A stretch of 64,000 nt of DNA from DASRHT01 sp035650355. GTDB lineage: Bacteria > Chloroflexota > Ktedonobacteria > Ktedonobacterales > Ktedonobacteraceae. The stretch covers positions 1 through 64,000 of the forward strand of contig DASRHT010000022.1 of NCBI GenBank assembly GCA_035650355.1, written 5' to 3'. Shown piece by piece: positions 17,599-28,300 of this stretch (positions within the stretch are counted from its first letter, which is position 1; each line of letters begins with the position of its first letter). The translations under genes were made by a program, and so were the position numbers. The notes under the pieces were generated by a model that did no database searches, had not been told where the DNA came from, and saw only the letters and a list, made by a program, of their open reading frames with translations.

Positions 17599-17663
17599 CG
17601 ATTACCCTCCGTGGAATCATTTACATTTACTGAACTGATTATGCTGATCCACTATCTACAGTC

Positions 17664-17724
17664 AGTTCGCAGTTCTCGGCCCGCTTTCTGCCTACCAGTT
17701 CGCGCCTGTTTACACTTAGTTCGC
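17664..17724 (-). promoter_or_regulatory. Three helically phased heptamer repeats upstream of the carrier-protein gene
   Basis: AGTTCGC (GCGAACT on the gene strand) occurs at 17664, 17697 and 17718. The intervals of 33 and 21 bp are close to whole helical turns. Direct heptamers with this phasing are typical of SARP-type activator sites in secondary metabolism. No SARP gene is present in the window. The surrounding 411-bp gap (17599-18009) holds only this and a long hairpin. Confidence 0.4.
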
Positions 17725-17831
17725 ACTTTGTGTTAACAGAATTCGGCGACTATGCTAGTGAGCAAACAGGCTCTTCGAGCATACCTGATGCTCATGGCAT
17801 CCGCATGCTCGCGCCTGCGTTGCCCACATTC

Positions 17832-17888
17832 AGGAGAGGGATGGTGCAGCAGAGGCGCAACGCGCCTCTGCTGCACCATCCCTCTCCT
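17832..17888. repeat. 27-bp perfect inverted repeat (hairpin element)
   Basis: Arms 17832-17858 and 17862-17888 are perfectly complementary with the three-base loop AAC. The core is GATGGTGCAGCAGAGGCGC. A short T run (CTCTTTTG) follows on the plus side. It lies 121 bp beyond the CoA-transferase stop, so it could end that leftward transcript, but its length is far beyond an ordinary terminator. It shares the long-stem, three-base-loop plan of 13256-13304. Confidence 0.8.
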
Positions 17889-18009
17889 CTTTTGCGTGGC
17901 GAAGCCGCGCGACGCTCAGCCATGAGCGGGGGAGCGTGCTGAGAATCAGATATGCTCTTTAGCCAGAGCCGTTGATATCCATGAAGATTGCTGATGTGAG
18001 CGAGAGCAG

Positions 18010-19395
18010 CTAGTCCCATGATGGAAGATCGTATCCGAGCGGAACGACAGAGCGAAAGTAGTGTCCCGGCGTGGCCGAAAGTTGAGCGACAGGCGCGAGA
18101 TAGGTCAGTTGGCCGAAGCGGGTTTCCGCCGTAGCCATCCAGGGGGCCACAGTGGACGCATCTAAGCCTTGAGCGAGGTCGCGGTCACAATCAGCTCCCA
18201 GTGAGACGAGCCAGTTAGCAGTCTGGCACAATGAAACCTGGACGTGGTAACTTCCGCCCTCGCGCATGCGGCGATAGAGCGCAGCCATCACCCCCAGAGC
18301 GCCTAACTGACCGGTGATATAATCGTTGGCGGCGGCAGGCAATAATTGCGGGCGTTCGGCTGTGCCCTGGACATGCGCCAGGCCAGAGACGGTCTGGGCC
18401 AGTTGCTCCCAGCCCGGGCGATTCTGCCACGGTCCCACATTGCCGTAACAGTTGATGGTGACATAAATTATGCCCGGTCGCGCTGTGGCGAGCCTCTGTG
18501 GGTCGAAGTCGCGCTTCGCCAGCGTTCCTGTGCGATAGCCCTGGACAAAAACATCTGCCGTAGCTGCTAGTTCGCGCAGTTGCTTTGCTTGTGCTGCATT
18601 AGCCAGGTCAAGGTAGACGGAACGCTTGCCGTGCCCGGTGTCGATGACGAAAGGCATAGAGTTCTGCAAGTGGGGCGAGTTTACCAGCATAACATGCGCG
18701 CCATGCTCGGCCAGGATGCGTCCGATGGTTGGCCCGGCCAGGATACGCGTCAGGTCAAGCACGCGCACACCGCCGAGAGGCCGTTGTCGATCTCCAACGG
18801 GTTGGGGAGCGGATTCGCCGATTTTGTCGATCTTGATGCGTCCGAACGTGCTGAGCGCCTGTCCTTGCGGAGTAGCAAGCCATTCCTGGGTGCTGCGAAC
18901 GACCGCGCCGCACATGCCTGCATCCGCCAGCGCATCTTCCAGGGCGATGCTATCCCACCGACTGACGGCGGCGCTGATCTGTTCTCGATCAGGTCCACAG
19001 TTGAGCACTTTGAGGGTGCCCGCCGCCAGATGCTGTAGCGCCCCATGTAAATGTATCCAGCGTCCATCCCGACAGCGATAAAAGGTCACGAGGGGATTGC
19101 CTCTGGAGCGGTAATCTGGCGGCAGCAATGGCTGTCCATCAAGCTGGAGGAGAAAGGCGCTGATCAAAGTAGCTGTCGCTCTGGCGGTATTGACGTAAAC
19201 TGTCTGGCTCTCTCCTGTGCGTTCCCGCCAGAGCGCAGCCGCTGCAACGCCGCACGCCCCAAGAGCGGTCGCGGCAGCTCCTCCAATATGGAACGAGGTG
19301 GGGAGAATAGGGTCATCTCCTGCGATAGTGGCCTCAATGTCTGGCGCGTGGAGCCCAACCTCTTGTAATAGCGAAGCGATGCGCTGGTCTTGCAT
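18010..19395 (-). CDS. Family III CoA transferase (CaiB/BaiF-like), apparently permuted or fused
   Basis: A 461-residue protein with the start at 19395 (AAGGGG 9 bp upstream); a start at 19443 is possible. Residues about 200-460 carry the normal N-terminal CaiB core: LGGVRVLDLTRILAGP, ADVFVQGYRTGTL, and RPGWEQLAQTVSGLAHVQG. Residues about 20-180 instead resemble the part that normally comes after the core (ALGACGVAAAALWRERTG, then DGRWIHLHGALQHL). This suggests a fused partial domain or circular permutation. The catalytic Asp of the family (RPGYD) reads Glu here. It should transfer CoA between carboxylic acids; the substrate is unknown. Confidence 0.75.
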   Translation of the reverse strand: MQDQRIASLLQEVGLHAPDIEATIAGDDPILPTSFHIGGAAATALGACGVAAAALWRERTGESQTVYVNTARATATLISAFLLQLDGQPLLPPDYRSRGNPLVTFYRCRDGRWIHLHGALQHLAAGTLKVLNCGPDREQISAAVSRWDSIALEDALADAGMCGAVVRSTQEWLATPQGQALSTFGRIKIDKIGESAPQPVGDRQRPLGGVRVLDLTRILAGPTIGRILAEHGAHVMLVNSPHLQNSMPFVIDTGHGKRSVYLDLANAAQAKQLRELAATADVFVQGYRTGTLAKRDFDPQRLATARPGIIYVTINCYGNVGPWQNRPGWEQLAQTVSGLAHVQGTAERPQLLPAAANDYITGQLGALGVMAALYRRMREGGSYHVQVSLCQTANWLVSLGADCDRDLAQGLDASTVAPWMATAETRFGQLTYLAPVAQLSATPGHYFRSVVPLGYDLPSWD

Positions 19396-19513
19396 CTTTA
19401 TCTGCCCCTTTCCTGCAAAAAGCTTATCACTACGATGCTGCATTCTATCACGCTTGCTAAAGCACTGCTCAGGCGTGATCCCATCACGAAGTTTACTGCC
19501 CGCTATCTTTTTA

Positions 19514-19543
19514 TTGACAATGCTCGGTTTCTATGAGTATCCT
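19514..19543 (+). promoter_or_regulatory. Sigma70-type promoter of the membrane-protein gene
   Basis: TTGACA (19514-19519) and TATCCT (19538-19543) are spaced by 18 bp. The GTG start of the next gene lies 53 bp downstream with AAGGAG in front of it. Confidence 0.6.
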
Positions 19544-19596
19544 ATTCTTGATGCGTCAGATGACTCTGAATAGTTTGAAGAAGGAGAGATACAATC

Positions 19597-20712
19597 GTGG
19601 CAACTCAGGCTGGTATCGGCTCAAAAGGAGTTTTTACCACTTCTACAGCAAAGCCTCTTATCAGTGAGAAGTCTTTTGAGTATGCATTTATCCTGGCGCT
19701 TACCTGGATAATTGCAGGCTCCTATGCGGACGCGTGGGCCCATGGTCATATTGCGCGCCTGGAGACATTTTTCACGCCCTGGCATGGCATACTTTATTCT
19801 GGCTATGTGGTTTCTGCGTGTGTAATGCTGGGAACAGTGCTTATTAACCACTCCCGTGGAGCGAAATGGCTGGCTGCCATTCCAAAGGGCTACGAACTGT
19901 CATTGCTGGGGGTGATTGGGTTTTTCTTTGGTGGCATCGGTGATTTGGCCTGGCATACGCTCTTTGGCATTGAACAAAATATAGATGCGCTCTTTAGCCC
20001 AACGCACCTCTTCCTCATGGTTTGCTTCGGGCTGATGGTCCTTGGCCCCTATCGAGCCAGATATCGTCGCAGAGAGCAGCCAGCGACCCTGAAAGAACAT
20101 TTTTTGCTGGCCGTGGCGTTTGCGCTGTTCCTGGTCACAGTGACCAACTTCTCGCAGTCCACCAGCCCTTTCCAAACCTTCTGGCCGCAGATTAGCAGCA
20201 CTGGAATTGTCGCAGCTCAGTCTACCCATGCAGGGGTGTTTGTACCACGAACCATTAGTTCTCTCAATGACATCACCCAACTTCAGGCCATTGAGGGCTA
20301 TCTACTAGAGGTAGTGCTCTTCACTGGCTTGACGCTCTACACTATTCGGAGCTTCCGGCTCACCTTCGGGTTCTTTACCTTCGTACAACTCGCGGTAGCA
20401 ATTCCCATGAGCTTTATGGGCGATCACTATGTGGTGATTCTGATCGGATTGCTGGCAGGATTGCTTCTTGATGTCGCATATTACTTTATTCGCCCCGCGC
20501 TATCACAGCCGTGGCGCTTCCGCCTATTCGCGGCAATCTCCGCCTCCACCCTGTATTTTGTTTATATGCTCGCTCTTCTCATGCTTGGCGGGATAGTCTG
20601 GACCATCCATATGACGGTCGGGTCCATCTTCGTAACTGGCGTGGTGGGCTGGCTGCTTTCGTATCTCATCCTTCCCGCGCAGCTTCCTGAGGCCGTGGAA
20701 CAAAAAGGATAA
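19597..20712 (+). CDS. Polytopic membrane protein of unknown function
   Basis: A 371-residue integral membrane protein with about nine predicted helices, starting with YAFILALTWIIAGSYADAWA. It begins at GTG with AAGGAG 9 bp upstream. Histidines cluster in or near membrane segments (AHGHIARLETFFTPWHG and GDLAWHTLFGIEQNIDALF with SPTHLFL), which suggests a metal or haem ligand set. No transporter signature was recognised. It is monocistronic, flanked by its own promoter and a strong terminator. Confidence 0.7.
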   Translation: MATQAGIGSKGVFTTSTAKPLISEKSFEYAFILALTWIIAGSYADAWAHGHIARLETFFTPWHGILYSGYVVSACVMLGTVLINHSRGAKWLAAIPKGYELSLLGVIGFFFGGIGDLAWHTLFGIEQNIDALFSPTHLFLMVCFGLMVLGPYRARYRRREQPATLKEHFLLAVAFALFLVTVTNFSQSTSPFQTFWPQISSTGIVAAQSTHAGVFVPRTISSLNDITQLQAIEGYLLEVVLFTGLTLYTIRSFRLTFGFFTFVQLAVAIPMSFMGDHYVVILIGLLAGLLLDVAYYFIRPALSQPWRFRLFAAISASTLYFVYMLALLMLGGIVWTIHMTVGSIFVTGVVGWLLSYLILPAQLPEAVEQKG

Positions 20713-20734
20713 AGCGAAAGAAAAGTTGTCCGAG

Positions 20735-20773
20735 TTTGCCAGAGGAAGTTTTTCCTCTGGCAAATTTATTTTG
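20735..20773 (+). terminator. Rho-independent terminator after the membrane-protein gene
   Basis: A 13-bp stem TTTGCCAGAGGAA / TTCCTCTGGCAAA (20735-20747, 20752-20764) with a GTTT loop. It is followed by TTTATTTTG. Confidence 0.85.
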
Positions 20774-20843
20774 CAATGAGGGTCAAGAGCATGGGCTAAC
20801 TCTTGTGCTATACTACTTGCAACAACAGCTATAGGGAGTGTAT

Positions 20844-22004
20844 ATGGGCAATCGACAGCAGCTCAGCATCCTCAAGCAAGGTAGCCTTGCCTGGAACGAA
20901 TGGAGGAAAAAACATCCTGATGTTCAGCCAGACCTTTCCGAGGCCAATTTCGCTGGCGCTAATTTGCGGGGAGCGAACCTGAGAGGGGCAAACCTTGAGG
21001 GAGCTGACATGGTAGAGGCAGATCTCCAGGAAGCAAACCTGCTTGGAGCAAAGGTTGTGGAAGCCAATCTCCATCACGCCAACCTTCATAAGGCTGATCT
21101 CGGCTTCGCTGATCTCACCTTTGCCTCCCTCAGCGAGGCTAATCTTACCACCGCCAGACTTTGGAAAGCAGATCTTACTGCGGCCACCTTGAGCGGAGCA
21201 AACCTTACTGGCGCGAACCTGACCATGACGATGCTGCGTGAGACTGATTTCACCGACGCGATACTTGCCGAAGCCATCCTCGACTATGCTATCCTTGTCG
21301 AGACCAATTTACGACGAGCAAATGTGACCGGGTGTTCAGTCTGTGGGCTGTCAGCCTGGAACATTCATCTTGACGAAGCCCATCAAGCTGATCTCGTGAT
21401 CAGTAGCCCCAATGAGCCTGCCATCATCGTTGATACGCTAGAGGTCGCGCAATTTCTCTATCTATTCTTGCACAACAAACAGCTTCACCAGGTCATCACG
21501 AGTATAGCATCTAATATGGTGCTGATCCTGGGGCGCTTTACGGCTGAACGCAAACCCTTCCTGGAAGCGATGCGAGACGAGCTTCGTGTTCGAGGGTACA
21601 CTCCGCTACTCTTCAACTTCGAGATGCCCTTGAGTCACGATTTCTCAGCATCGCTGCGCACACTTGCCAGGCTCGCTCGTTTTATCATTGCAGATCTCTC
21701 GCGTCACAAAAGTATCTCGCAAGAGCTGCGCTCTCTTTTGTCAGATACAACGGTGCCAGTTCAGCCGCTCCTCAATGGTTCGCGCAAGCTCTATCAAATG
21801 TTTCCTGACTTCAAACACTATCCCTGTGTGCTCCCAGGCTATCGCTACAGCAGTCTGGCGGAATTGCAAACAACCTTCGAAGAAAAAGTTATCAAACCGG
21901 CAGAAGAGAAAGTAAAGGCGTTGGCATGTCAGCTCTCGCCTGCTGATTCAATAGGGGCGTCGTCGCAGCCCTCAAAAAAAACGCCAATTTCTGTAGATCG
22001 CTGA
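20844..22004 (+). CDS. Pentapeptide-repeat protein with TIR-like C-terminal domain
   Basis: A 386-residue protein starting at ATG 20844, with AGGGAG 5 bp upstream and an extended -10 (TGCTATACT, 20806-20814). A GTG at 20838 is possible. Residues about 30-165 are pentapeptide repeats of the A(D/N)Lxx type, for example FAGANLRGANLRGANLEGAD. They should form a right-handed quadrilateral beta-helix. Residues about 200-370 have alternating strands and helices (MVLILGRFTAERKPFLEAM, then ARFIIADLSRHKSISQEL). These resemble the flavodoxin-like TIR or nucleotide-hydrolase-type domains found at the end of such proteins. A conflict or signalling role is inferred. Monocistronic. Confidence 0.75.
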   Translation: MGNRQQLSILKQGSLAWNEWRKKHPDVQPDLSEANFAGANLRGANLRGANLEGADMVEADLQEANLLGAKVVEANLHHANLHKADLGFADLTFASLSEANLTTARLWKADLTAATLSGANLTGANLTMTMLRETDFTDAILAEAILDYAILVETNLRRANVTGCSVCGLSAWNIHLDEAHQADLVISSPNEPAIIVDTLEVAQFLYLFLHNKQLHQVITSIASNMVLILGRFTAERKPFLEAMRDELRVRGYTPLLFNFEMPLSHDFSASLRTLARLARFIIADLSRHKSISQELRSLLSDTTVPVQPLLNGSRKLYQMFPDFKHYPCVLPGYRYSSLAELQTTFEEKVIKPAEEKVKALACQLSPADSIGASSQPSKKTPISVDR

Positions 22005-22353
22005 ACCTCCCACTGCCAATCTCTAACGACTAGAGAAAGATTGAGCCAGACGGCAGCGTGCTTCGCCTGTTGATAGACCCCTCATCTATCCTTATCTACC
22101 CCCTAAATCCCCCCACCAGATACACCCTGGGGGGATTGGCCTGGCTGATGGATAGAAGTATAACTTAGGTAAGTAAGCTTTCAGTCACGAAACAAAAATA
22201 GTGAAATGGAGAGCTTTCGGCGGAGCTTGCCATTTTTCAGCTTTCAGCGCGAAAACTGGCGCTACATGATCTCTCTCCTGTTTTGCCCCAATTTCCCAAC
22301 AAGACTGACTATCAAGCAGCCTTGCCTGAATTTGTTTTAGAGGGTTTTTCATT
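22005..22353 (+). promoter_or_regulatory. Leader region and candidate promoter of the biosynthetic cluster
   Basis: No gene is seen in these 349 bp. TTGGCC (22136-22141) and TATAAC (22159-22164) spaced by 17 bp form a plausible promoter, leaving a leader of about 180 bases before the NRPS start. A nine-base-pair stem AATCCCCCC / GGGGGGATT (22106-22114, 22129-22137) overlaps the -35. It could be a terminator for the upstream gene or an operator. Confidence 0.4.
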
Positions 22354-25300
22354 ATGAGTAGCATGCGCATTCTTCAAAAGATTGGCTCAGAAAGCATCTC
22401 TTCATCACTATCATGCTGTTTTTATGGTGAAGAGTGTATTACTATTTCCGAACTCTACAGGCGAGCCAGAATGCTAGCGGCCACGCTGCAACAATATGGC
22501 ATCGCACCGGGGCATGAACAGCGTATCCTGCTTTGCTTGCCACGCACTCCTTCACTGGTGATAGCGCATCTCGCCGTGTTCTTCGCTGGTGGCGTCATTG
22601 TGCCTGTAGATCATGTATCACCGGCAGCACGCTTGCTCGATATCATTGAGGATGCAAAGCCTGACATTGCTCTGATTGCGAACGGTCTCCATGCAGCTCT
22701 CTTTTCCCCTCATTGTCATGTCATAAAAATTGATGACTATCTCTATTATGAAGCTGATATCGATCAGAACTTTGCAGCATATTCAGATAATATATTTCCT
22801 TTTCAGCGCGCAGAAAATGAGGCTGCGTATATCATCTATACTTCCGGTACAACGGGGAAACCAAAGGGGGTTGTGGTAGAGCTACAGGCGCTCGAAGCTT
22901 TGCTGCAATGGCACTTACAAGTATTTGAGCTTACAGGCAATGACTGCGTATCTCTCACCGCGTCCCCAGGTTTCGATGCGTCCATCTGGGAAATCTGGGG
23001 CACGCTGGCAGCAAATGCTTCGATGTATATCTGTACTGACGATGAACGGCTCGATCCCGCCTGCCTACAACGGATCTGGCTGGTCAATAAGGTAACGCAT
23101 TCGTTTGTTTCTACGCCCTTGCTCGAAAGATTGCTCGATCTTGACTGGTCTCTGCCCACTTTGCGCCTGCGTTTCATTCTGACGGGAGGAGATCGGCTGA
23201 CGCGTCGCCCGTCGCCAGGTCTGCCTTTTCGCCTGATCAACAATTATGGCCCGAGCGAAGGTTGTGTTGTGGCAACCTCCGGCCCTGTTGCTGCACAAAC
23301 AGAGCAAAATGCAGCTATCCCGCCAGATATTGGATACCCTCTCCCCCATATGCAGACGTACGTTCTTGATGACGCCTTGAGGCCCGTTCCGCGGGGGCAG
23401 AAGGGCAACCTCTGGATCGGCGGCGTTGCGCTGGCGCGGGGATATCTGAACAGAGAGGATCTCACGTCCGAACGTTTCCTGGTGCATACAGAGTGGGGGA
23501 CGCGCATGTATGATACAGGAGATATTGTGAGCGAGAATGAAGATGGCTCGCTGTGCTACCACGGGCGCAACGATACGCAGGTAAAGATTGATGGGGTACG
23601 CATTGAGCTCGCCGAGGTGGAAAGCGTCATGTGTACGCATCCACGCGTGCTGCAAGCCGCTGCTGTCGTCATCACTCATCCGGTGACGCAGGCATCTCGC
23701 CTTGCCTGTTCTATCGTGCTGCGGGGAGACTGCTCTCTTGAAGATCTGCGCGGCTATGCAGAAGAGCGATTGCCGCATGCAATGGTCCCGTCTACATTTT
23801 TGGTCCATCAGAGCATTCCTCTCACTGCAAATGGCAAGATAGATCGTGCCAGTATCATACAGGCACAGCAGGAAAATCTCTTGCTGCAACATGCGCAATA
23901 TCTGGCTACCTATGCCTGTAGCGAGATACCGGAGGAACTCAAAGCACTGCTGAATATCTGGACAGCCGTCCTCGGGCAACCGGTCACGCCCCAATCTGAT
24001 CTTTTTGCTTTGGGTGGCAACTCGATTGCAGCCGCTCAGATAGCTGCGCGGATCGCAAAGCGTTTTAATAAGAACTGTAAAGCTTCACATGTGCTTGCCA
24101 ATCGTACCCCTGTAGAACTCGCGGCAATCCTCCCTTCTCTGTCCGCACTAGGAGCGATACAGGAGAATGCTCCTGTGTCGGGCACTCAGGATTGGTTTCC
24201 GGTCACTTCTATGCAGCAGAGTTTGTGGTATCTCTGGAAGACCAACCCGCAGAACCCATTCTATAATATCGGCGCTACATTTGTGATTGACTGTTATCTG
24301 GACGAGAAAACGCTGTGTGATGCTCTGCTCACCATTCTGAGCAAGCACGCCATGCTTTACGCGCGTTTTCGCCAGCACCCCGAGTCGCAGGAAATAGAGC
24401 AGAGGATCGAGCCATTTTCACGGGAAGAACTCCTGTCCCGTATTGCGTTCTGTCCACCGGCAAAGAATCTCGCTGACGCGATGGCCCAGGCTCAGAGGAG
24501 TTATCGACGACCCTTTGATCTTGAACGGGATACCCTGTTTCGTGGTCTCTATCTGCCAGTACGCGATGGACAGAGTCTATTTATGCTCGTTTGCCACCAT
24601 AGCGTGATAGACGGGCTTTCGCTGCAGCTCTTGCTGCGCGAACTCGCCGCCTGCTACACAGAACTCCTTGCAAAACAGTCAAGCAGTTTCCCTCAACTTT
24701 CTCCGGCAACGGAGTCCCGCTTCGCTCAGTTTGTGACATGGCAGAATCGCGGCTCTCAAGAGCTAGCCGCGCGCCGTTTCTGGGCAGAAAAAGTGCAGGA
24801 AATGAAGCCCTGCGAGTTTCCTAAAGATGGGGCTGACTGCGCAACCTTCGAGGGAAAAATCCTTGAATGCCGCAGCCAGCCCGGGCTGGGGAGACAGTTG
24901 GTCGCATTTTGCAGGGAGCATAATGTGAGTTGCTTTGTGACCATGTTAGCCGCCTGGTTTGTGACCGTGGCGCGGTTTTGCCATCAAAACGAGATTACGG
25001 TTGGCGTTCCTTTTCATGGTCGCACGCATCCCTTGTTTGATAATGAGGTAGGGATGTTCGTCAACCTTATCCCCCTTTCGCTCTCTCTTCAGGAGCAACA
25101 AGATTACATCACGCTGGTAAAAAAGCTAGCCGAAGATCTCAGTCAAGCGATGGAGCATGGTAATTTCTCGCTGGGAGCCATCGCCGCCCTTACGCATAAA
25201 CGGGAGAGTGGAACGACGGAACTGGTCAATACCACTTTTAGCGAAAAGCTCGTGATCGATTTCCCTCTGCCGTATACGCGCTCCACTTTTATTGAGATGG

Positions 25301-28300
25301 ATACGGGGAGGGCCAGATTCGCCCTGAGCGCGTTCCTCCGTGTGCAGGACGACCACATTGAAGGCCATATCGAGTATGCAAGCCCTGCTTTCGCCGGCGA
25401 GACGATCAAAGGACTGATGGAGACCTATTTTGCGTTTCTGGCCCAGGCAATCCAGTGTCCGCTCAAGCCGTGGGAACGCTGTTTACCAGAGGGTCCGGTT
25501 ATCATGCCCGAGCCAGCATTAGTCACCCACGCGCAAAGTAGGGCTTTACCTCTGCATAAGCTCTTTGAGCGCGCCGCCGAGCAATATGCAAATAGACCAG
25601 CTCTGCAAACAGAGACGGCAGTGTGGACATATAAAGATTTAGATAGCCGGGCGAATCAGCTTGCGATAGCACTGCATGAGCAGGGCGTACAACAAGGAGA
25701 CCTGGTCCCTCTGGTGATGGAGCGCAGCGCCTATATGGTGGCGGCGATTCTGGCTGTGCTCAAGCTTGGAGCCGTGTATGTTCCCATTGACCAGGAATAT
25801 CCTTTGGAACGATGCGCGCACATCCTGCTGAACCTGAATGCTAACGTTGTCATTATCGGGACAAAAGAATCGCTCCCTGAAGGCAACTGGCAGGTATGCT
25901 GTGCGGCAGAGGTTATGCAGGAGCAATTGTCTACTGCTCAGTTCGCTTTCCCGCAAGTATCTGTGACGGATGCGGCCTATTTGCTCTTCACTTCAGGCTC
26001 TACGGGAACGCCTAAAGGTGTGCTCTGCCCGCATCTCGGCGCGGCCCTGCGCGTTCAGTGGCAGAACGATGAGAGGCTGCTGTATCCCGGCGAGCGCGTC
26101 CTGTTCAAGACGCCTTATACGTTCGATGTTTCGGTCTGGGAGATATTTTATCCGCTCTCGGTCGGAGCCACGCTCGTGATTGCCCCGCCAGGCTTGCAGC
26201 GCGATCCCTCTGCTTTAGCCGCGCTGATTGTGCGTGAGCAGATCCAGCTCTGTCATTTTGTGCCGACCATGCTCCAGTTGTTTTTAGAAGCAATTGAGGG
26301 AATGAAGGATGCTGACTTTTCACAGTGGCGCGTTCTGCACACGAGCGGCGAAGCTCTGCCCTCACATCTGATAGCGCGTGTTGCTGTCCTTCTGCCGCAC
26401 GTTCGGCTGTTGAACCTCTATGGCCCAACGGAGACGGGCATTGAGGTGACCGGTTTTGATACCTTCAAGCAGCAGATTACCCGCGTAAGCATTGGTCATC
26501 CCTTGCCGTATGTATCGCTCGTCATCGCCGGACCGGATGGCAGGCCAGTTCCCAAAGGATTCCCGGGTGAATTGCTAATCGGCGGCCCTTCTCTTGCTTT
26601 GGAGTATTTTCATAATGCGGAGGAGACGGAGCGCAAATTTATCATGCGCGAGAGCACTACTGGCAGCGGGCAGGAGCGATTCTACAAAACCGGCGATCTC
26701 GTTCGGCAGTGGCACGATGGCACGCTTGATTTCCTGGGTCGCACGGATGAGCAGATGAAAGTGCGTGGCGTACGGATCGAGCCAGGCGAGATCGAAGCGC
26801 ATATTGCCGCACTAGAAGGGGTCCAGGAGGCGGTCGTCGTGGCGGCCCAGGCTGCCTCAGGTATCGCTACCCTGGTTTGCTTCTATGTTCCAGCATCCTT
26901 GTCTGGTAGGGCGCTGGAAGCCGTAGAGACACAGGCTCAGCACTTGAAGCAAGCACTCGCTCAAAAGCTTCCCCCGGCGCTCGTTCCGGCTCTGTTTTAC
27001 GCTTTGCCTTCCCTTCCTTTGACGAGTAGTGGGAAGCGAGATCGTAAAAGTTTGTCAAAAAAGGCAGGCGAACTGTTACGCGTATATGGAGATGCAAAGG
27101 GAAGAGATCCTCAAACCCCTATGGAACTGCGCATTGCTAGAATATGGTGCCAGGTCTTAAAGCAAACAAAGGTTGGCGTTGACCAGAATTTCTTTGAAAT
27201 CGGAGGAGATTCTGTCAAAACCTTGCAAATTGGCAATCTCCTTTTAAAAGAAGGTTTAGAGCTTGCGCCGCGCGACTTTTTCTTATATCCAACCATTGAA
27301 GAACAGGCGCGCTATCTTGAAACAGCCCATACGCTTGCTGCGAAAGATGAAACCTCAACGACTTCAGAAGATCAGCGTGTACTTCCGCTGACGCCTCTGC
27401 AATCTTTGATGCTGATAGATACGCTCAGGAATCCGTGCAGTGATGCGTACTGGCAAGTGATTGCCTATCGCGTCCCGGCCACTATTCCAGCTCTAAAAGT
27501 CAAAGAGGCGTGGCAGGCGACGGTCGATGCTAACCCCGCCCTGCGCACGCGCGTTGTGTGGAACGCCGCACAGTCTGGGCAGGTGATCGAGGAGAGCAAA
27601 ACCATCGATTTCAATGTCTATGATTGGCGCATAGAAGCAAAACAGGGGCAGACACTGGAGGAATGGTGTCGAGGTCAGGCGGAGGAACTCAAAGTGCATG
27701 GCATGCAGACACTACAAAAAGTTCTGTATGTGGAGCACTGGTCTGCCGGAACAGAAGCAGGCGAAGGAGCAGCGGTTGTCTGGATTCACCATCATATCCT
27801 GGTTGATGGCTGGTCGATGACGCAATGCCTCAACGACTTTTTCTCTTATCTACATGACGGGAATGTGCAACTCTCCCCGCGTCCCTCTCTGGAAGCGTAC
27901 TTCTCCTGGCTTGAGTATGCGGAAGTCGATGAACAGGCGCAGCAGTTCTGGAAACAGGAACTGGCGGGCGTTCAGCCAGCGGAGACGCTCCACTTTGAAA
28001 AGCCAACGGCAGGGCAGGAGAAGGGAGAGGAGCATGCAGATTTCAGAACGAACGATCTGACGTTTTCCTCGTTGGCGGCGCAGATGCTGGCAGCGTTTTG
28101 TCAGCGCCATCGCCTGACGGCTTCAAGCGTGATAACGTGTCTGTGGGGCCTGATCCTGTATCAGTACCAGAACAGCGACGATATCTGCGTTGGTATGACC
28201 TTCGCCAATCGCCCATATCAGCTTGACTGCGTGCAGGAGCTGAGCGGCATGTTGATCAATACCCTCCCGGTACGGCTGCGGCTTGCTCCCCAGACGCGTT

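Noticed and set aside
22836..23994. Minus-strand frames (up to 309 codons) inside the first NRPS
   Set aside because: They are antisense to conserved adenylation motifs and have no recognisable protein features.
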